Notes: a model not told the origin generated them from the letters alone. 64,000 nt of DNA from Arthrobacter sp. SLBN-83 (GCF_006715285.1 NZ_VFMX01000001.1:1798001-1862000); one strand, 5' to 3'. Shown: positions 26,585 to 35,553, counted from the stretch's first letter. A program made the numbers and translations.

Positions 26585-28251
26585 ACGGAATCCTTCTTGT
26601 CGGCGCTGGTGGCGGCGTGTACGTCGGGCACGAGGTCGGCTTCGGTCAGCAGGTTCTCGAATTCGGAGTCCGGGCCCGGGTCGCAGCCGGTGGCGCCGGA
26701 CTTCTCCGCGGGATCCTCGGTGGCGTCCACGGCAAGGGCTGCGGTTTCACCGGGAAGCGCGGAAGGGGAAGGCTTCAGGCCGCCCAGGTCCGTCCGTTCC
26801 AGCAGGTTCTTGCCCAGCTTGTCCGCATCCGGAAGCTTGATGGGGTACTTGCCGGTGAAGCAGGCGGTGCAGAGACGTTCGCGCGGCTGCCGGGTAGCGC
26901 CGATCATGCCGTCTTCCGAGATGTAGGCCAGGGAGTCAGCTCCGATGGCCTGGGAAATCTCTTCGATGGTGGCGCCGTTGGCGATCAGCTCGGCGCGGGA
27001 GGCGAAGTCGATGCCATAGAAGCAGGGCCACTGCACCGGCGGGGACGAAATTTTCACGTGCACCGCGGCGGCGCCGGCTTCCCGGAGCATCCGCACGATG
27101 GCCCGCTGGGTGTTGCCGCGGACGATCGAGTCATCCACCACCACAACCCGCTTGCCGCGGATCACGGATTCGAGTGCGTTGAGCTTGAGCCGGATGCCCA
27201 GCTGGCGCAGGGTCTGCGAGGGCTGGATGAAGGTTCGGCCAACGTAGGAGTTCTTGACGAAGCCGTGGGCGAAGGGGATGCCGGATTCTTCGGCGTAGCC
27301 AACGGCTGCCGGGGTACCGGACTCCGGAACGGGGATGACGATGTCGGCCTCGTGGGTGTTCTCCCGGGCCAGCTGGCGGCCCATCTCCACGCGGGACTCA
27401 TAGACGGAACGGCCGGCGATGGCGGCGTCCGGGCGCGCAAGGTAGACGTATTCGAAAACGCAGCCTGCCGGCGTCGGCTCCGCGAAACGCCGGGAACGCA
27501 CGCCTTCCTCGTCGATGGCGATGAACTCGCCCGGCTCGATCTCGCGGATGAAGCTTGCGCCCACGGTGGCCAGGGCGGACTGCTCGGAGGCGACCACCCA
27601 GCCGCGCTCCAGGCGGCCCAGGACCAGCGGGCGGATGCCGTAGGTGTCACGGGCGGCGTAGAGGGTTCCTTCATCCATGAAGACGAAGCAGAAGCCGCCC
27701 TTGATCTTGGGAAGGAGTTCGAGGGCGGTGTCTTCGAGGGTCTTGCCCGGCTCACCTTCGAGGAGCGCGGTAACCAGCGCGGTGTCCGACGTGTTGCCCT
27801 GCTTCATTTCGCCGGTGAGCTGCCCACCATGGCGCTCGGTGATCATGGCGTTGAGTTCCACCGTGTTGGTCAGGTTGCCGTTGTGCGCCAGGGCAACCGT
27901 GCCCGTGGCGGTGGCGCCCAAGGTGGGCTGGGCGTTGGCCCAGTGGCTGGCGCCGGTGGTGGAGTACCGGCAGTGGCCTACGGCCAGGTGCCCGGTCAGG
28001 GTGTTGAGGGTGGTCTCGTCGAAGACCTGGGAGACGAGGCCCATGTCCTTGTAGACGTTGATCCGGTTGCCGTCGCTGGTCGCTATGCCAGCCGACTCCT
28101 GACCGCGGTGCTGCAGTGCATACAGCCCGTAATAGGTAAGTTTTGCTACTTCCTCACCCGGTGCCCAGACGCCGAAGACGCCGCAAGCGTCCTGGGGGCC
28201 TTTTTCGCCGGGGAGAAGATCATGGGAAAGTTTTCCGTCGCCGCGTGCCAC
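26581..28251 (-). CDS. purF: Amidophosphoribosyltransferase
   Basis: A 556-residue enzyme for the first step of purine synthesis (PRPP plus glutamine to phosphoribosylamine). The first 22 residues are a propeptide; Cys-23 in QDACGVFGVW becomes the N-terminal nucleophile. The PRTase site is VVVVDDSIVRGNTQRAI. Cysteines in AGCVFEYVYLARPD, WPCFYGIDF and RLCTACFTGKYP match the four [4Fe-4S] ligands of the B. subtilis-type enzyme, so it should be oxygen sensitive. A C-terminal ~45-residue acidic tail is extra. It starts at GTG 28251 directly after a -10 box. Confidence 0.96.
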   Translation of the reverse strand: MARGDGKLSHDLLPGEKGPQDACGVFGVWAPGEEVAKLTYYGLYALQHRGQESAGIATSDGNRINVYKDMGLVSQVFDETTLNTLTGHLAVGHCRYSTTGASHWANAQPTLGATATGTVALAHNGNLTNTVELNAMITERHGGQLTGEMKQGNTSDTALVTALLEGEPGKTLEDTALELLPKIKGGFCFVFMDEGTLYAARDTYGIRPLVLGRLERGWVVASEQSALATVGASFIREIEPGEFIAIDEEGVRSRRFAEPTPAGCVFEYVYLARPDAAIAGRSVYESRVEMGRQLARENTHEADIVIPVPESGTPAAVGYAEESGIPFAHGFVKNSYVGRTFIQPSQTLRQLGIRLKLNALESVIRGKRVVVVDDSIVRGNTQRAIVRMLREAGAAAVHVKISSPPVQWPCFYGIDFASRAELIANGATIEEISQAIGADSLAYISEDGMIGATRQPRERLCTACFTGKYPIKLPDADKLGKNLLERTDLGGLKPSPSALPGETAALAVDATEDPAEKSGATGCDPGPDSEFENLLTEADLVPDVHAATSADKKDSV

Positions 28252-28257
28252 TGATCG

Positions 28258-28266
28258 ATTATCGCA
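28258..28266 (-). promoter_or_regulatory. Extended -10 promoter of a leaderless purF mRNA
   Basis: On the minus strand TGC-GATAAT occupies 28266-28258, and six bases later comes the purF GTG (28251). This spacing puts the transcription start at or next to the start codon. No good -35 is seen. No purine riboswitch could fit. Confidence 0.6.
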
Positions 28267-28308
28267 CGATATGGGGTATGTCTTTTCCGGCCGCCGGTTT
28301 GTGACCTG

Positions 28309-28623
28309 CTAGCCCTGGGGATCGGTGTCGGGCTCCGAATCCGGAACAGCCTCCACCACAGCCCGCTGCTGCCGCTTCACGCTCCGACGGTCGAGGACCA
28401 GCGCCAGGCCTGCGCCGAGGATGGCGCCAATGGCAGCGAACATGATCAGGAAGAAACCGAAGACGGACGCGGGGTCGAACGAGGCATCGCCCGGAACCGC
28501 ATAAGCCACCACTGCGGCAGCGACAATTCCCACCACGGCACCCAGGATCAGGAAAGGAACGTACTTGGGTGCCCGGCGGACGGTTACTTCGCGCCGCTCG
28601 GCAGGGGTTTCTTCAAAAGCCAT
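28309..28623 (-). CDS. Small two-helix membrane protein, unknown function
   Basis: A 104-residue protein with a short cytoplasmic start (MAFEETPAERREVTVRRAPK), two membrane helices (VPFLILGAVVGIVAAAVVAYAV and VFGFFLIMFAAIGAILGAGLALVL) and a basic then acidic tail. I do not assign a family with certainty. The start ATG 28623 is chosen over an in-frame extension because TM1 then lies near the N-terminus as in similar small proteins. It lies 58 nt upstream of purF on the same strand. Confidence 0.65.
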   Translation of the reverse strand: MAFEETPAERREVTVRRAPKYVPFLILGAVVGIVAAAVVAYAVPGDASFDPASVFGFFLIMFAAIGAILGAGLALVLDRRSVKRQQRAVVEAVPDSEPDTDPQG

Positions 28624-28749
28624 GACATCCAGCCTACTGCCGGAGTTTTGGGGCACATAACGGAGGTTGAGCCGCGGGAAGCGACGATTCGTGCGCGTAA
28701 TTTCCCGGGGAAAAGATCCGTTTAACGAAGCCAGCCCTGGCCGTCAACT

Positions 28750-28788
28750 GATATATCTATTGACATCAGGTGTGTCCGCTGTCATATT
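28750..28788 (+). promoter_or_regulatory. C1-type promoter with overlapping TGATATAT site
   Basis: TTGACA (28760-28765), a 17-nt spacer with TGTG at spacer positions 6-9, and CATATT (28783-28788). Just upstream and abutting the -35 is TGATATATC (from 28749), the box also found near the GntR gene. This promoter should drive the mycothiol formaldehyde dehydrogenase operon. The 322-nt stretch 28624-28945 also contains a second -10-like TAGATT (28884-28889) and a 16-bp palindrome centred at 28918-28919. Confidence 0.7.
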
Positions 28789-28806
28789 TCGGTGCAAGCG
28801 TCTAGT

Positions 28807-28831
28807 GCAACACGTTGCGCATTACGCAATA
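28807..28831 (-). promoter_or_regulatory. Weak copy of the TGTTGCATA..GTTGC operator
   Basis: Read on the minus strand this 25-bp segment begins TATTGCGTA and ends in TGTTGC, matching the operator of the betaine genes at its outer halves and at the central G-C-G. It also contains TTGCG-N5-CGCAA. It lies ~18 nt downstream of the -10, where a repressor could act. Weaker than the three copies at 31, 38 and 39.9 kb. Confidence 0.35.
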
Positions 28832-28945
28832 TCTCTCGTGACCAGCGTGGCCACGGCAATGCTCCCGGGCATGGCATGTCAGCTAGATTGGCACTTGGTG
28901 CCGACTCACCGGATCCGGCCGGATCCAGGAAAGGAACACAAGACC

Positions 28946-30031
28946 ATGGTCCACAAAGTCCAAGCAGTTGTGGTTAAGGAAAAGAACGCCCCGGTGTCGC
29001 TGGAGACCATCCTGGTGCCGGATCCAGGCCCGGGCGAGGCCCTGGTGGACATCCTGACCTGCGGTGTGTGCCACACCGACCTGCACTACAAGCAGGGCGG
29101 CATCGGGGAGGACTTCCCGTACCTGCTGGGCCATGAGGCCACCGGTGTGGTCAGTGCTGTCGGCCCGGACGTCACGTCTGTGGCCCCCGGTGACCGGGTC
29201 ATCCTGAACTGGCGCGCCGTCTGTGGTGAGTGCCGTGCCTGCGCCAAGGGCCAGCCGCAGTACTGCTTCAACACCCACAATGCCACGCAAAAGATGACCC
29301 TCGAGGACGGCATCATCCTGTCCCCGGCCCTGGGCATCGGCGCCTTCGCCGAGAAGACCCTGGTGGCAGCCGGGCAGTGCACCAAGGTGGACCCCGAGGC
29401 GGACGCTGCCGCCGTCGGCCTGCTGGGGTGCGGCATCATGGCCGGCATTGGCGCCGCGATCAACACCGGCGAGGTCAAGCGCGGCGAGTCCGTGGCAGTG
29501 ATCGGCTGCGGCGGCGTGGGCATCGCGGCGATCGCCGGTGCCAAGCTCGCGGGGGCGACGACGATCATCGCCGTTGACATCGATGACAACAAGATCGGGA
29601 TGGCCAAGTCCCTCGGCGCCACCCATGGCGTCAACTCCAAGCAGGAAGATGCAGTGGAAGCCATCCGGGCCCTCACCGGAGGCTTTGGCGCTGACGTAGT
29701 GATTGACGCCGTCGGCCGTCCTGAAACCTATAAGCAGGCCTTCTATGCCCGCGACCTCGCCGGCCGTGTGGTCCTGGTGGGCGTGCCGACGCCGGAGATG
29801 AAGCTGGAACTGCCGCTGCTGGACGTCTTTGGCCGCGGCGGATCGCTGAAGTCCTCCTGGTACGGCGACTGCCTGCCGTCCCGTGACTTCCCCATGCTCG
29901 TCTCGCACTACAAGCAGGGCAACCTGGACCTGGAGGCCTTCGTCTCCGAACGCATCACCATCGACCAGGTGGAGGAAGCCTTCGGCAAGATGCACGAGGG
30001 CAAGGTCCTGCGCTCGGTTGTGGAACTCTGA
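28946..30031 (+). CDS. S-(hydroxymethyl)mycothiol dehydrogenase
   Basis: A 361-residue zinc alcohol dehydrogenase that oxidises the formaldehyde-mycothiol adduct. Catalytic zinc ligands are in CGVCHTD and GHEATG; the structural zinc loop is [15 protein letters not shown], and the NAD fold is [21 protein letters not shown]. The sequence course ([23 protein letters not shown] at the start) is that of actinobacterial MscR/FadH. The ATG at 28946 has AGGAA upstream. It overlaps the MBL hydrolase by one base (TGATG). Its job here is to remove formaldehyde made by the betaine demethylase nearby. Confidence 0.9.
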   Translation: MVHKVQAVVVKEKNAPVSLETILVPDPGPGEALVDILTCGVCHTDLHYKQGGIGEDFPYLLGHEATGVVSAVGPDVTSVAPGDRVILNWRAVCGECRACAKGQPQYCFNTHNATQKMTLEDGIILSPALGIGAFAEKTLVAAGQCTKVDPEADAAAVGLLGCGIMAGIGAAINTGEVKRGESVAVIGCGGVGIAAIAGAKLAGATTIIAVDIDDNKIGMAKSLGATHGVNSKQEDAVEAIRALTGGFGADVVIDAVGRPETYKQAFYARDLAGRVVLVGVPTPEMKLELPLLDVFGRGGSLKSSWYGDCLPSRDFPMLVSHYKQGNLDLEAFVSERITIDQVEEAFGKMHEGKVLRSVVEL

Positions 30032-30651
30032 TGGCCGTCACCATCGAGAACCTCGTCACCTCGGGCACGTTCTCGCTCGACGGCGGAACCTGGGACGTGG
30101 ACAACAATGTCTGGATCGTGGGCAACGACGAAGAATGTGTCATCATCGATGCCCCGCACGACGCCGCCGCGATCATCAACCAGGTCCGCAGCCGCAAGGT
30201 CAAGGCCATCCTGCTCACCCACGCGCACAACGACCACATCGGCGCCGCCCGCGAGGTGGCCGACGCCCTAGGCGCCCCGATCCTCCTGAACTCTGAGGAC
30301 CTGGTCCTGTGGGAGCAGGTCTACCCGGACGCCAAGCCGGACCGGTACCACGCCGACGGCGACGTCTTCGAGGTGGGCGAGGCAACCCTGCGGGCGATCC
30401 ACACCCCGGGCCACTCGCCGGGATCCACCTGCTTCTACCTGGAAAGCGAAGGCACGGTCTTCACCGGGGACACGCTGTTCAACGGCGGCCCCGGTGCCAC
30501 CGGCCGGTCCTACAGCGACTACCCCACCATCCTGACCTCGATCCGCGAACGGCTGCTGACACTGCCGGCCGAGACCGTGGTCCGCACCGGCCACGGAGAC
30601 AACACCACCATCGCGGCGGAGCAGGAAACGCTGGCGAAGGTTCCGGAGTAG
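30031..30651 (+). CDS. MBL-fold hydrolase of the mycothiol formaldehyde pathway
   Basis: A 206-residue metallo-beta-lactamase-fold protein with LTHAHNDHIGAA (H-x-H-x-D-H), IHTPGHSPGSTCF, FTGDTLF and VVRTGHGDNTTI as metal-binding segments. This gene regularly follows S-(hydroxymethyl)mycothiol dehydrogenase in actinobacteria. A role as S-formylmycothiol hydrolase, releasing formate, is inferred from that context. It is coupled to the dehydrogenase by a one-base overlap and followed by a strong terminator. Confidence 0.85.
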   Translation: MAVTIENLVTSGTFSLDGGTWDVDNNVWIVGNDEECVIIDAPHDAAAIINQVRSRKVKAILLTHAHNDHIGAAREVADALGAPILLNSEDLVLWEQVYPDAKPDRYHADGDVFEVGEATLRAIHTPGHSPGSTCFYLESEGTVFTGDTLFNGGPGATGRSYSDYPTILTSIRERLLTLPAETVVRTGHGDNTTIAAEQETLAKVPE

Positions 30652-30678
30652 CAGGCGGAAAGCCGCCTGGAGGAAATG

Positions 30679-30720
30679 ACGACGGCGACATCCGGCATTG
30701 TGCCGGATGTCGCCGTCGTT
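30679..30720 (+). terminator. Strong rho-independent-type hairpin
   Basis: ACGACGGCGACATCCGGCA (30679-30697) pairs with its complement at 30701-30719 across a 3-nt loop; a short CTTGCTT follows. It ends the dehydrogenase-hydrolase operon and faces the convergent small gene. Confidence 0.85.
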
Positions 30721-30749
30721 CTTGCTTGGGTAGTTAGGGGAGCCGGGGC

Positions 30750-30968
30750 CTAGGCGGGGTTGTTGCCGTCGGGCCCGGCCTCCGGATCCAGGTCTTCGCC
30801 GTAGCCGCTGGCGGAGGCCACCCCGGACACCTGCTGCCCGGCATTGGTCTGGCCCGGCGTGAATTTGTCCTTCTGCGGGTCCGGGGCTTCTCCTCCAGAT
30901 TCAGGTGCTACGTCCTGCCGCAGATGCCCGTCTTCCGGAATGTTCTTGGATACCTCATCATCAGCCAT
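30750..30968 (-). CDS. Small acidic, likely disordered protein
   Basis: A 72-residue hydrophilic protein beginning MADDEVSKNIPEDG and rich in Asp, Glu, Gly, Pro and Gln, with no hydrophobic core. No family recognised. I use ATG 30968 with GGTGGG just before it. Codon use is like the neighbours, and the frame is clean, but so short a gene could be spurious. Confidence 0.5.
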   Translation of the reverse strand: MADDEVSKNIPEDGHLRQDVAPESGGEAPDPQKDKFTPGQTNAGQQVSGVASASGYGEDLDPEAGPDGNNPA

Positions 30969-31121
30969 CCCACCAGCCAAACACTCGGTGGGCATTAGCT
31001 GCAAGATGCAGGCCCGGGGGGAAAGGCAGCCTAATTCGCGGCTTCAGCTGACGGAAAAGGGCCTGTGGGTGCAACTCGTCGGACAGCACATTCGGTGCTT
31101 TTTCGTCATATCTGAAATTCA

Positions 31122-31174
31122 TTGACAGTGGGCGTGGCAGGAGTCACACTGTTGCATATGGTGATCGCTGTTGC
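31122..31174 (+). promoter_or_regulatory. gbcAB promoter with overlapping operator
   Basis: TTGACA (31122-31127), a 17-nt spacer with CGTG at positions 6-9, and CACACT (31145-31150). The last T of the -10 starts a 25-bp operator, TGTTGCATA at 31150-31158 ending in GTTGC at 31170-31174. The same composite occurs at 38.15 kb. The whole intergenic stretch 30969-31329 is 361 nt; apart from this control region and a ~155-nt leader I see nothing else in it. Confidence 0.75.
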
Positions 31175-31329
31175 GTTGGGTGCTTCAAGTCTTCCTCTCG
31201 GAGTCATCACGTCTGTTGCTGATGAACCTCCCCACATTCGTAAGCAGAACGTCTTAGACATCCCTGTTGCCCCAGCCGCTCCGTGATCACCCATCTACCC
31301 CAAGACCCAGCCCTACCGGGAGGAAACAC

Positions 31330-32634
31330 ATGACTACCTCAGTGAACGCGCCCCTCAGCGCACGCGGAAAGCTCGCGTCAACATTGCCTGCCGAGCAGTT
31401 GGCTGAGATCACGGAGTTGTTCGCCCTGCGGCGCACCGGCTACTCCCTCGATGCCCCCTTCTATACCGATCCGACCATCTTCAAGCTCGACATGGAGGCC
31501 ATCTTCGGCGAGCACTGGATCTTTGCCGGCAGCGTTGCCGAGCTGCCGGAGCCGGGCGACTACATCACGGTGGACTACGGCCCCTACTCCCTGATCGTGC
31601 TCCGCACCGACGAGGGCGAAGTCAACGTCCTGCACAACGTCTGCCGCCACCGCGGTGCACGGGTCCTGACCGAAGCTGCCGGTTCCACCGGAAACCTGGT
31701 CTGCGGCTACCACTCCTGGACTTACTCCCCGGAGGGCAACCTGATTCACGCCTCCGCCCCCGGCGAAGCCAAGTTCGACAAGAACTGCTTTGCCCTCAAG
31801 CGTGCCCACAGCCGCGAGGTTGCCGGGCTCATCTTCGTCTGCATCGCAGACGTTCCGCACGCAGACTTCGACGAGACCGCCAAGATCTTCGAGCCCTACC
31901 TGGCACCCCACGATCTGTCCAAGACGAAGATTGCCTACCAGCAGAACATCATCGAAGAGGGCAACTGGAAGCTCGTCATGGAGAACAACCGTGAGTGCTA
32001 CCACTGCGACGGACACCCGGAACTCGCCTGCTCGCTCTTCCCCACGTGGGGCCTCACCGAGGGACTGATCCCGGCCCACCTTGAAGAAGTGTGGGACCGC
32101 AACAAAGAAGCCCAGTCCTCCCTCGAGGAGCGCTGCCGCCGCTACGGCCTGCCCTACGAGGTGGTCGAGGAACTAGACACCCGCATTGCCGGTATCCGCA
32201 TCTCCCGCGAATCCCTGGACGGCGAAGGCGAATCGTTCTCGGCCGATGGCCGCAGGCTCTCCAAGAAGCTGCTCGGCGATCTGCCGGACTTCCGCCTGGG
32301 CCGCTGCTCGATGCACCTGCAGCCCAACAGCTGGTTCCACTTCCTGGGCGACCACGTCATCACGTTCGGTGTCTTCCCCATCAACGAGCACCAGTCCCTG
32401 GTCCGCACCACCTGGCTGGTGGCTGACGACGCCGAGGAAGGCGTCGACTACGACCTCGACAAGCTCACCTATACCTGGAAGCAGACCAACATCCAGGACA
32501 AGGCGTTCGTGGAACTGTGCCAGCAGGGCGCTGCCAGCCCCGCCTACGAGCCCGGCCCGTACATGAAGAGCGAATACCAGGTGGAGGCCTTCATCAACTG
32601 GTACGTCCAGCGCGTGCAGGAGCACTTGGCATGA
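31330..32634 (+). CDS. gbcA: Glycine betaine demethylase, Rieske oxygenase subunit
   Basis: A 434-residue Rieske non-heme iron oxygenase alpha subunit. The [2Fe-2S] ligands are Cys-105 and His-107 (CRHRG) and Cys-125 and His-128 (CGYHSW). The mononuclear iron site is NNRECYHCDGHPEL with His-225 and His-229. The family works on quaternary ammonium substrates; together with the coupled reductase it matches GbcAB, which oxidises glycine betaine to dimethylglycine and formaldehyde. AGGAAACAC precedes the ATG. The stop overlaps the reductase start (ATGA). Stachydrine or carnitine oxygenases are close relatives, but the dimethylglycine genes nearby favour betaine. Confidence 0.88.
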   Translation: MTTSVNAPLSARGKLASTLPAEQLAEITELFALRRTGYSLDAPFYTDPTIFKLDMEAIFGEHWIFAGSVAELPEPGDYITVDYGPYSLIVLRTDEGEVNVLHNVCRHRGARVLTEAAGSTGNLVCGYHSWTYSPEGNLIHASAPGEAKFDKNCFALKRAHSREVAGLIFVCIADVPHADFDETAKIFEPYLAPHDLSKTKIAYQQNIIEEGNWKLVMENNRECYHCDGHPELACSLFPTWGLTEGLIPAHLEEVWDRNKEAQSSLEERCRRYGLPYEVVEELDTRIAGIRISRESLDGEGESFSADGRRLSKKLLGDLPDFRLGRCSMHLQPNSWFHFLGDHVITFGVFPINEHQSLVRTTWLVADDAEEGVDYDLDKLTYTWKQTNIQDKAFVELCQQGAASPAYEPGPYMKSEYQVEAFINWYVQRVQEHLA

Positions 32635-34037
32635 TTGATGTCCTCACCGAGACGCAGGTCCAGGAACCACAGCGCATCCGCGGCCTCGAAATGCCGTGGA
32701 ACCGGGTGATGGGCAGCATCGAAGGACCGGCCAGCGCAGCCAAGGCCCTGGGCCCGTGGCATCCGCAGGAATTCATGGCCGAATGCGTTGAGACCATTCC
32801 CGAAGCGGGCGGCATGATGACCTTCGTGTTCCGACGCACTGACGGCGCGCCCCTGGCGTTCCGCGCGGGCCAGTACGTGAACATCGCCTTTCCGGTAAAC
32901 GGCGAGGACCAGGAACCGGTGGACCGCAGCTACTCGCTGTCCAGTTCACCCACGGAACCGTGGACCTTCAGCGTCACCGTCAAGCGCGATCCCGGCGGGC
33001 TGGTCTCCCCCTGGGTGCACCAGAACGTCCGTCCCGGCACCGTCCTGGACATGCTGGGACCCGTCGGGGCATTCCACCTGCCTGACGCCGACCGGCGGGC
33101 CCGGTACTTGTTCCTGGCGGCCGGTGCCGGCATCACCCCCATCATGTCGATGGTGCGGACCATCCACTCCCTGCCGGGAACCGCCAACGTGGTGGTGCTC
33201 TACCACGGTGCCGAAGCCGGCGGCTTTGCCTTCCACCGGGAGCTGGCCTACATCGCTTCCGTGGACTCCCGCGTCAAGGTCTTCTACGCCCTGGGCGACC
33301 GCGGCAGGCCCGAGGACTGGGAAGGGTTTACTGGACGGCTGACGGCAGCCATGATCGATGAGGTGGCACCGGATGCCAACGGCCGGCAGGTGTACGCCTG
33401 CGGACCCGAGGGGTACCTCAACACCGCCACTGAGCTGCTCAAGAAGGTGGGCGTCGACGACACCTCCATCTACATGGAGTTCTTCTCGGGCGACCGGCAG
33501 ACCCTCCTCGAATATCAGGCGGAGCTCGCCCTGGCGGCGGACATCGCCGAGGAGATAGCCGAGGAGATCGCGGAGTCCGCCCAGGACTACTTCGAAAGCC
33601 AGCCGGCAGCGTTCGAGATCTACGAGCCCGGCTACGACGACGAAGGAACCCTCCAGGCCACGGGACTGGCCCTGGAAGCCGCCAACCCGGAAGCCCCGGT
33701 CCCCGGCGGCCCTCCGGCTGCGGCCCCGGAGGCGCAGACCCCGGATGCCTCAAGCTTCGATACCGTGGGAACGGGCAGCCTCACCCTGTCCTTCATGCGC
33801 ACCGGGATCAACGTGCGGATCGACCCCGAGGAGCACATCCTCGAGGTGGCGCAGCGTGCGGGTGTCCGGATCGGCGCCAACTGCAAGGAAGGCATGTGCG
33901 GCTCCTGCAAGGTGGTCAAGCTCTCAGGGGAGATCGACATGAACCACCAGGGCGGAATCCGCAAACGGGAAATTGATGCCGGCAAGTTCCTGCCCTGCTG
34001 TTCCACCGCGCGCACCGACATGGTGATCGACGCCTAG
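32631..34037 (+). CDS. gbcB: Glycine betaine demethylase reductase with extended linker
   Basis: A 468-residue flavin/iron-sulfur reductase that feeds electrons to GbcA. Order: a ~45-residue N-terminus, the FAD-binding domain with RSYS at ~98-101, the NAD domain with AAGAGITPIMSM from ~163 and VYACGPEGYL, an acidic linker at ~300-378 (ADIAEEIAEEIAESAQDYF, then Pro/Ala-rich), and a plant-type ferredoxin domain with Cys-418, Cys-423, Cys-426 and a fourth Cys near 455. Pseudomonas GbcB is about 100 residues shorter because its linker is short. It overlaps gbcA by four bases. Confidence 0.87.
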   Translation: MIDVLTETQVQEPQRIRGLEMPWNRVMGSIEGPASAAKALGPWHPQEFMAECVETIPEAGGMMTFVFRRTDGAPLAFRAGQYVNIAFPVNGEDQEPVDRSYSLSSSPTEPWTFSVTVKRDPGGLVSPWVHQNVRPGTVLDMLGPVGAFHLPDADRRARYLFLAAGAGITPIMSMVRTIHSLPGTANVVVLYHGAEAGGFAFHRELAYIASVDSRVKVFYALGDRGRPEDWEGFTGRLTAAMIDEVAPDANGRQVYACGPEGYLNTATELLKKVGVDDTSIYMEFFSGDRQTLLEYQAELALAADIAEEIAEEIAESAQDYFESQPAAFEIYEPGYDDEGTLQATGLALEAANPEAPVPGGPPAAAPEAQTPDASSFDTVGTGSLTLSFMRTGINVRIDPEEHILEVAQRAGVRIGANCKEGMCGSCKVVKLSGEIDMNHQGGIRKREIDAGKFLPCCSTARTDMVIDA

Positions 34038-34104
34038 CCGTTCCCCGGAGTGGCCGGCGCCCGGCGCAGCCCCAAGTTTCACCGCAAGTGAAAAGTAACA
34101 CCAC

Positions 34105-34141
34105 ACGGAAGGTCTGATGCATCCAGCGTCAGGCCTTCCGT
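34105..34141 (+). terminator. Hairpin between gbcB and fdhA
   Basis: ACGGAAGG (34105-34112) pairs with CCTTCCGT (34134-34141), extended inside by CTGA/TCAG. No T-run follows, so it may be a partial terminator or an mRNA-stability element. A smaller TTTCAC/GTGAAA hairpin lies just upstream. Confidence 0.55.
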
Positions 34142-34174
34142 GGCAACCGAACACCAACGATAGGAGCCATGCCC

Positions 34175-35389
34175 ATGTCAGGTAACAAAGCCGTTGCGTA
34201 CAAGGAGCCCGGAGTCGTCGAGGTCATCGACACCCCATATCCCTCGTTTGAACTGAAAGCAGGCCCCGGCGTCAATCCCGCCAATGTCGGCCGGAAGGTG
34301 CCGCACGGCGTCATCCTGCGCACCGTGAGCACCAACATCTGCGGGTCCGACCAGCACATGGTCCGCGGCCGCACCACCGCCCCCGCCGGCCTGGTCCTGG
34401 GGCACGAGATCACCGGCGAAGTCATCGAGACCGGGCCCGACGTCGAGTTCATCAAGGTTGGCGACATCGTCTCGGTCCCCTTCAATATCTCCTGCGGGCG
34501 CTGCCGGAACTGCAAGGAGCGCAAGACCGGGATCTGCCTGAACGTGAACCCGGACCGTCCCGGCTCGGCCTACGGCTACGTCGATATGGGCGGTTGGGTT
34601 GGTGGACAGGCGGAGTACGTCCTGGTTCCGTACGCCGACTGGAACCTGCTGCGGTTCCCGGACCGGGACCAGGCCCTGGAGAAGATCATGGATTTGACCA
34701 TGCTCTCCGACATCCTGCCCACCGGTTTCCATGGCGCCGTCACGGCAGGTGTGGGCGTTGGGTCCACTGTGTACGTTGCCGGAGCCGGTCCCGTGGGCCT
34801 TGCCGCGGCCGCCAGCGCCCAGCTGCTGGGAGCCGCGGTGGTCATCGTCGGCGACCTGAACGAGGACCGCCTGGCCCGGGCCCGGTCCTTTGGCTGTGAA
34901 ACCGTCAACGTGGCCAACGGCGACCCCGCCGACCAGATCGAGCAGATCCTCGGCGTCCGGGAAGTCGACTCCGGCATCGACGCCGTCGGTTTCGAAGCCC
35001 GCGGGCACGGCCACGGAGCCCAGGAAGCACCGGCCACGGTGCTTAACTCGCTGATGGACCTCACCACCGCCGGCGGCTCGGTGGGCATTCCCGGCCTCTA
35101 CGTCACGGGCGATCCGGGAGCCGCGGACGAGGCCGCCCGGAAGGGAAGCCTGTCCCTGTCCCTGGGTACCGGCTGGGCCAAGTCCCTGTCCTTCACCACC
35201 GGCCAGTGCCCGGTAATGAAGTACAACCGGCAGCTGATGATGGCCATCCTGCATGACCGGATCCAGATCGCCAAGGCGGTCAACGCAAAGGCCATCCCGC
35301 TCGACGATGCCCCGCGCGGGTACGCGGAGTTCGACGCCGGAGCAGCAACGAAGTACGTCCTGGACCCGAACGGTTACCTCAACAACTGA
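34175..35389 (+). CDS. fdhA: Glutathione-independent formaldehyde dehydrogenase
   Basis: A 404-residue zinc- and NAD-dependent dehydrogenase close to Pseudomonas putida FdhA. Catalytic zinc: STNICGSDQHMVRG and GHEITGEV. The structural zinc loop is CGRCRNCKERKTGIC and the NAD fold is VYVAGAGPVGLAAA. The large insert around IMDLTMLSDILPTGFHGAV is typical of FdhA. ATG 34169 is also in frame, but AGGAG is only two bases before it; ATG 34175 has ideal spacing and matches the usual MSGN start. It oxidises free formaldehyde directly and lies just after gbcAB, which makes it. Confidence 0.88.
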   Translation: MSGNKAVAYKEPGVVEVIDTPYPSFELKAGPGVNPANVGRKVPHGVILRTVSTNICGSDQHMVRGRTTAPAGLVLGHEITGEVIETGPDVEFIKVGDIVSVPFNISCGRCRNCKERKTGICLNVNPDRPGSAYGYVDMGGWVGGQAEYVLVPYADWNLLRFPDRDQALEKIMDLTMLSDILPTGFHGAVTAGVGVGSTVYVAGAGPVGLAAAASAQLLGAAVVIVGDLNEDRLARARSFGCETVNVANGDPADQIEQILGVREVDSGIDAVGFEARGHGHGAQEAPATVLNSLMDLTTAGGSVGIPGLYVTGDPGAADEAARKGSLSLSLGTGWAKSLSFTTGQCPVMKYNRQLMMAILHDRIQIAKAVNAKAIPLDDAPRGYAEFDAGAATKYVLDPNGYLNN

Positions 35390-35418
35390 TATCCGGAGCC
35401 CGGTTCCTGAAGGGCATG

Positions 35419-35460
35419 GGAACCAGTCCCAAGGATCAACCTTGGGACTGGTTCCTTTTT
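35419..35460. terminator. Strong rho-independent terminator
   Basis: GGAACCAGTCCCAAGG (35419-35434) and its perfect complement (35440-35455) with a 5-nt loop, followed by TTTTT (35456-35460) on the plus strand. It ends the gbcA-gbcB-fdhA unit. Confidence 0.95.
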
Positions 35461-35553
35461 CGTTGCGCAGTGCCCCCTGTTCGCGGGCATCAAAAAGGTG
35501 GTTGGGCCTGCCGGTCTCAAGCAGGCCCAACCAACTGGTGTGGGTGGAGCAGA

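Noticed and set aside
25439..28251. A purine riboswitch controlling purF-purM
   Set aside because: The -10 box sits six bases before the purF start, leaving no room for a 5' leader.
28890..28926. GGCAC-TTG-GTGCC hairpin and a 16-bp palindrome before the mycothiol dehydrogenase as a riboswitch
   Set aside because: Too small and GC-simple for a riboswitch; restriction-site-like palindromes arise easily. Left only as a note in the promoter entry.
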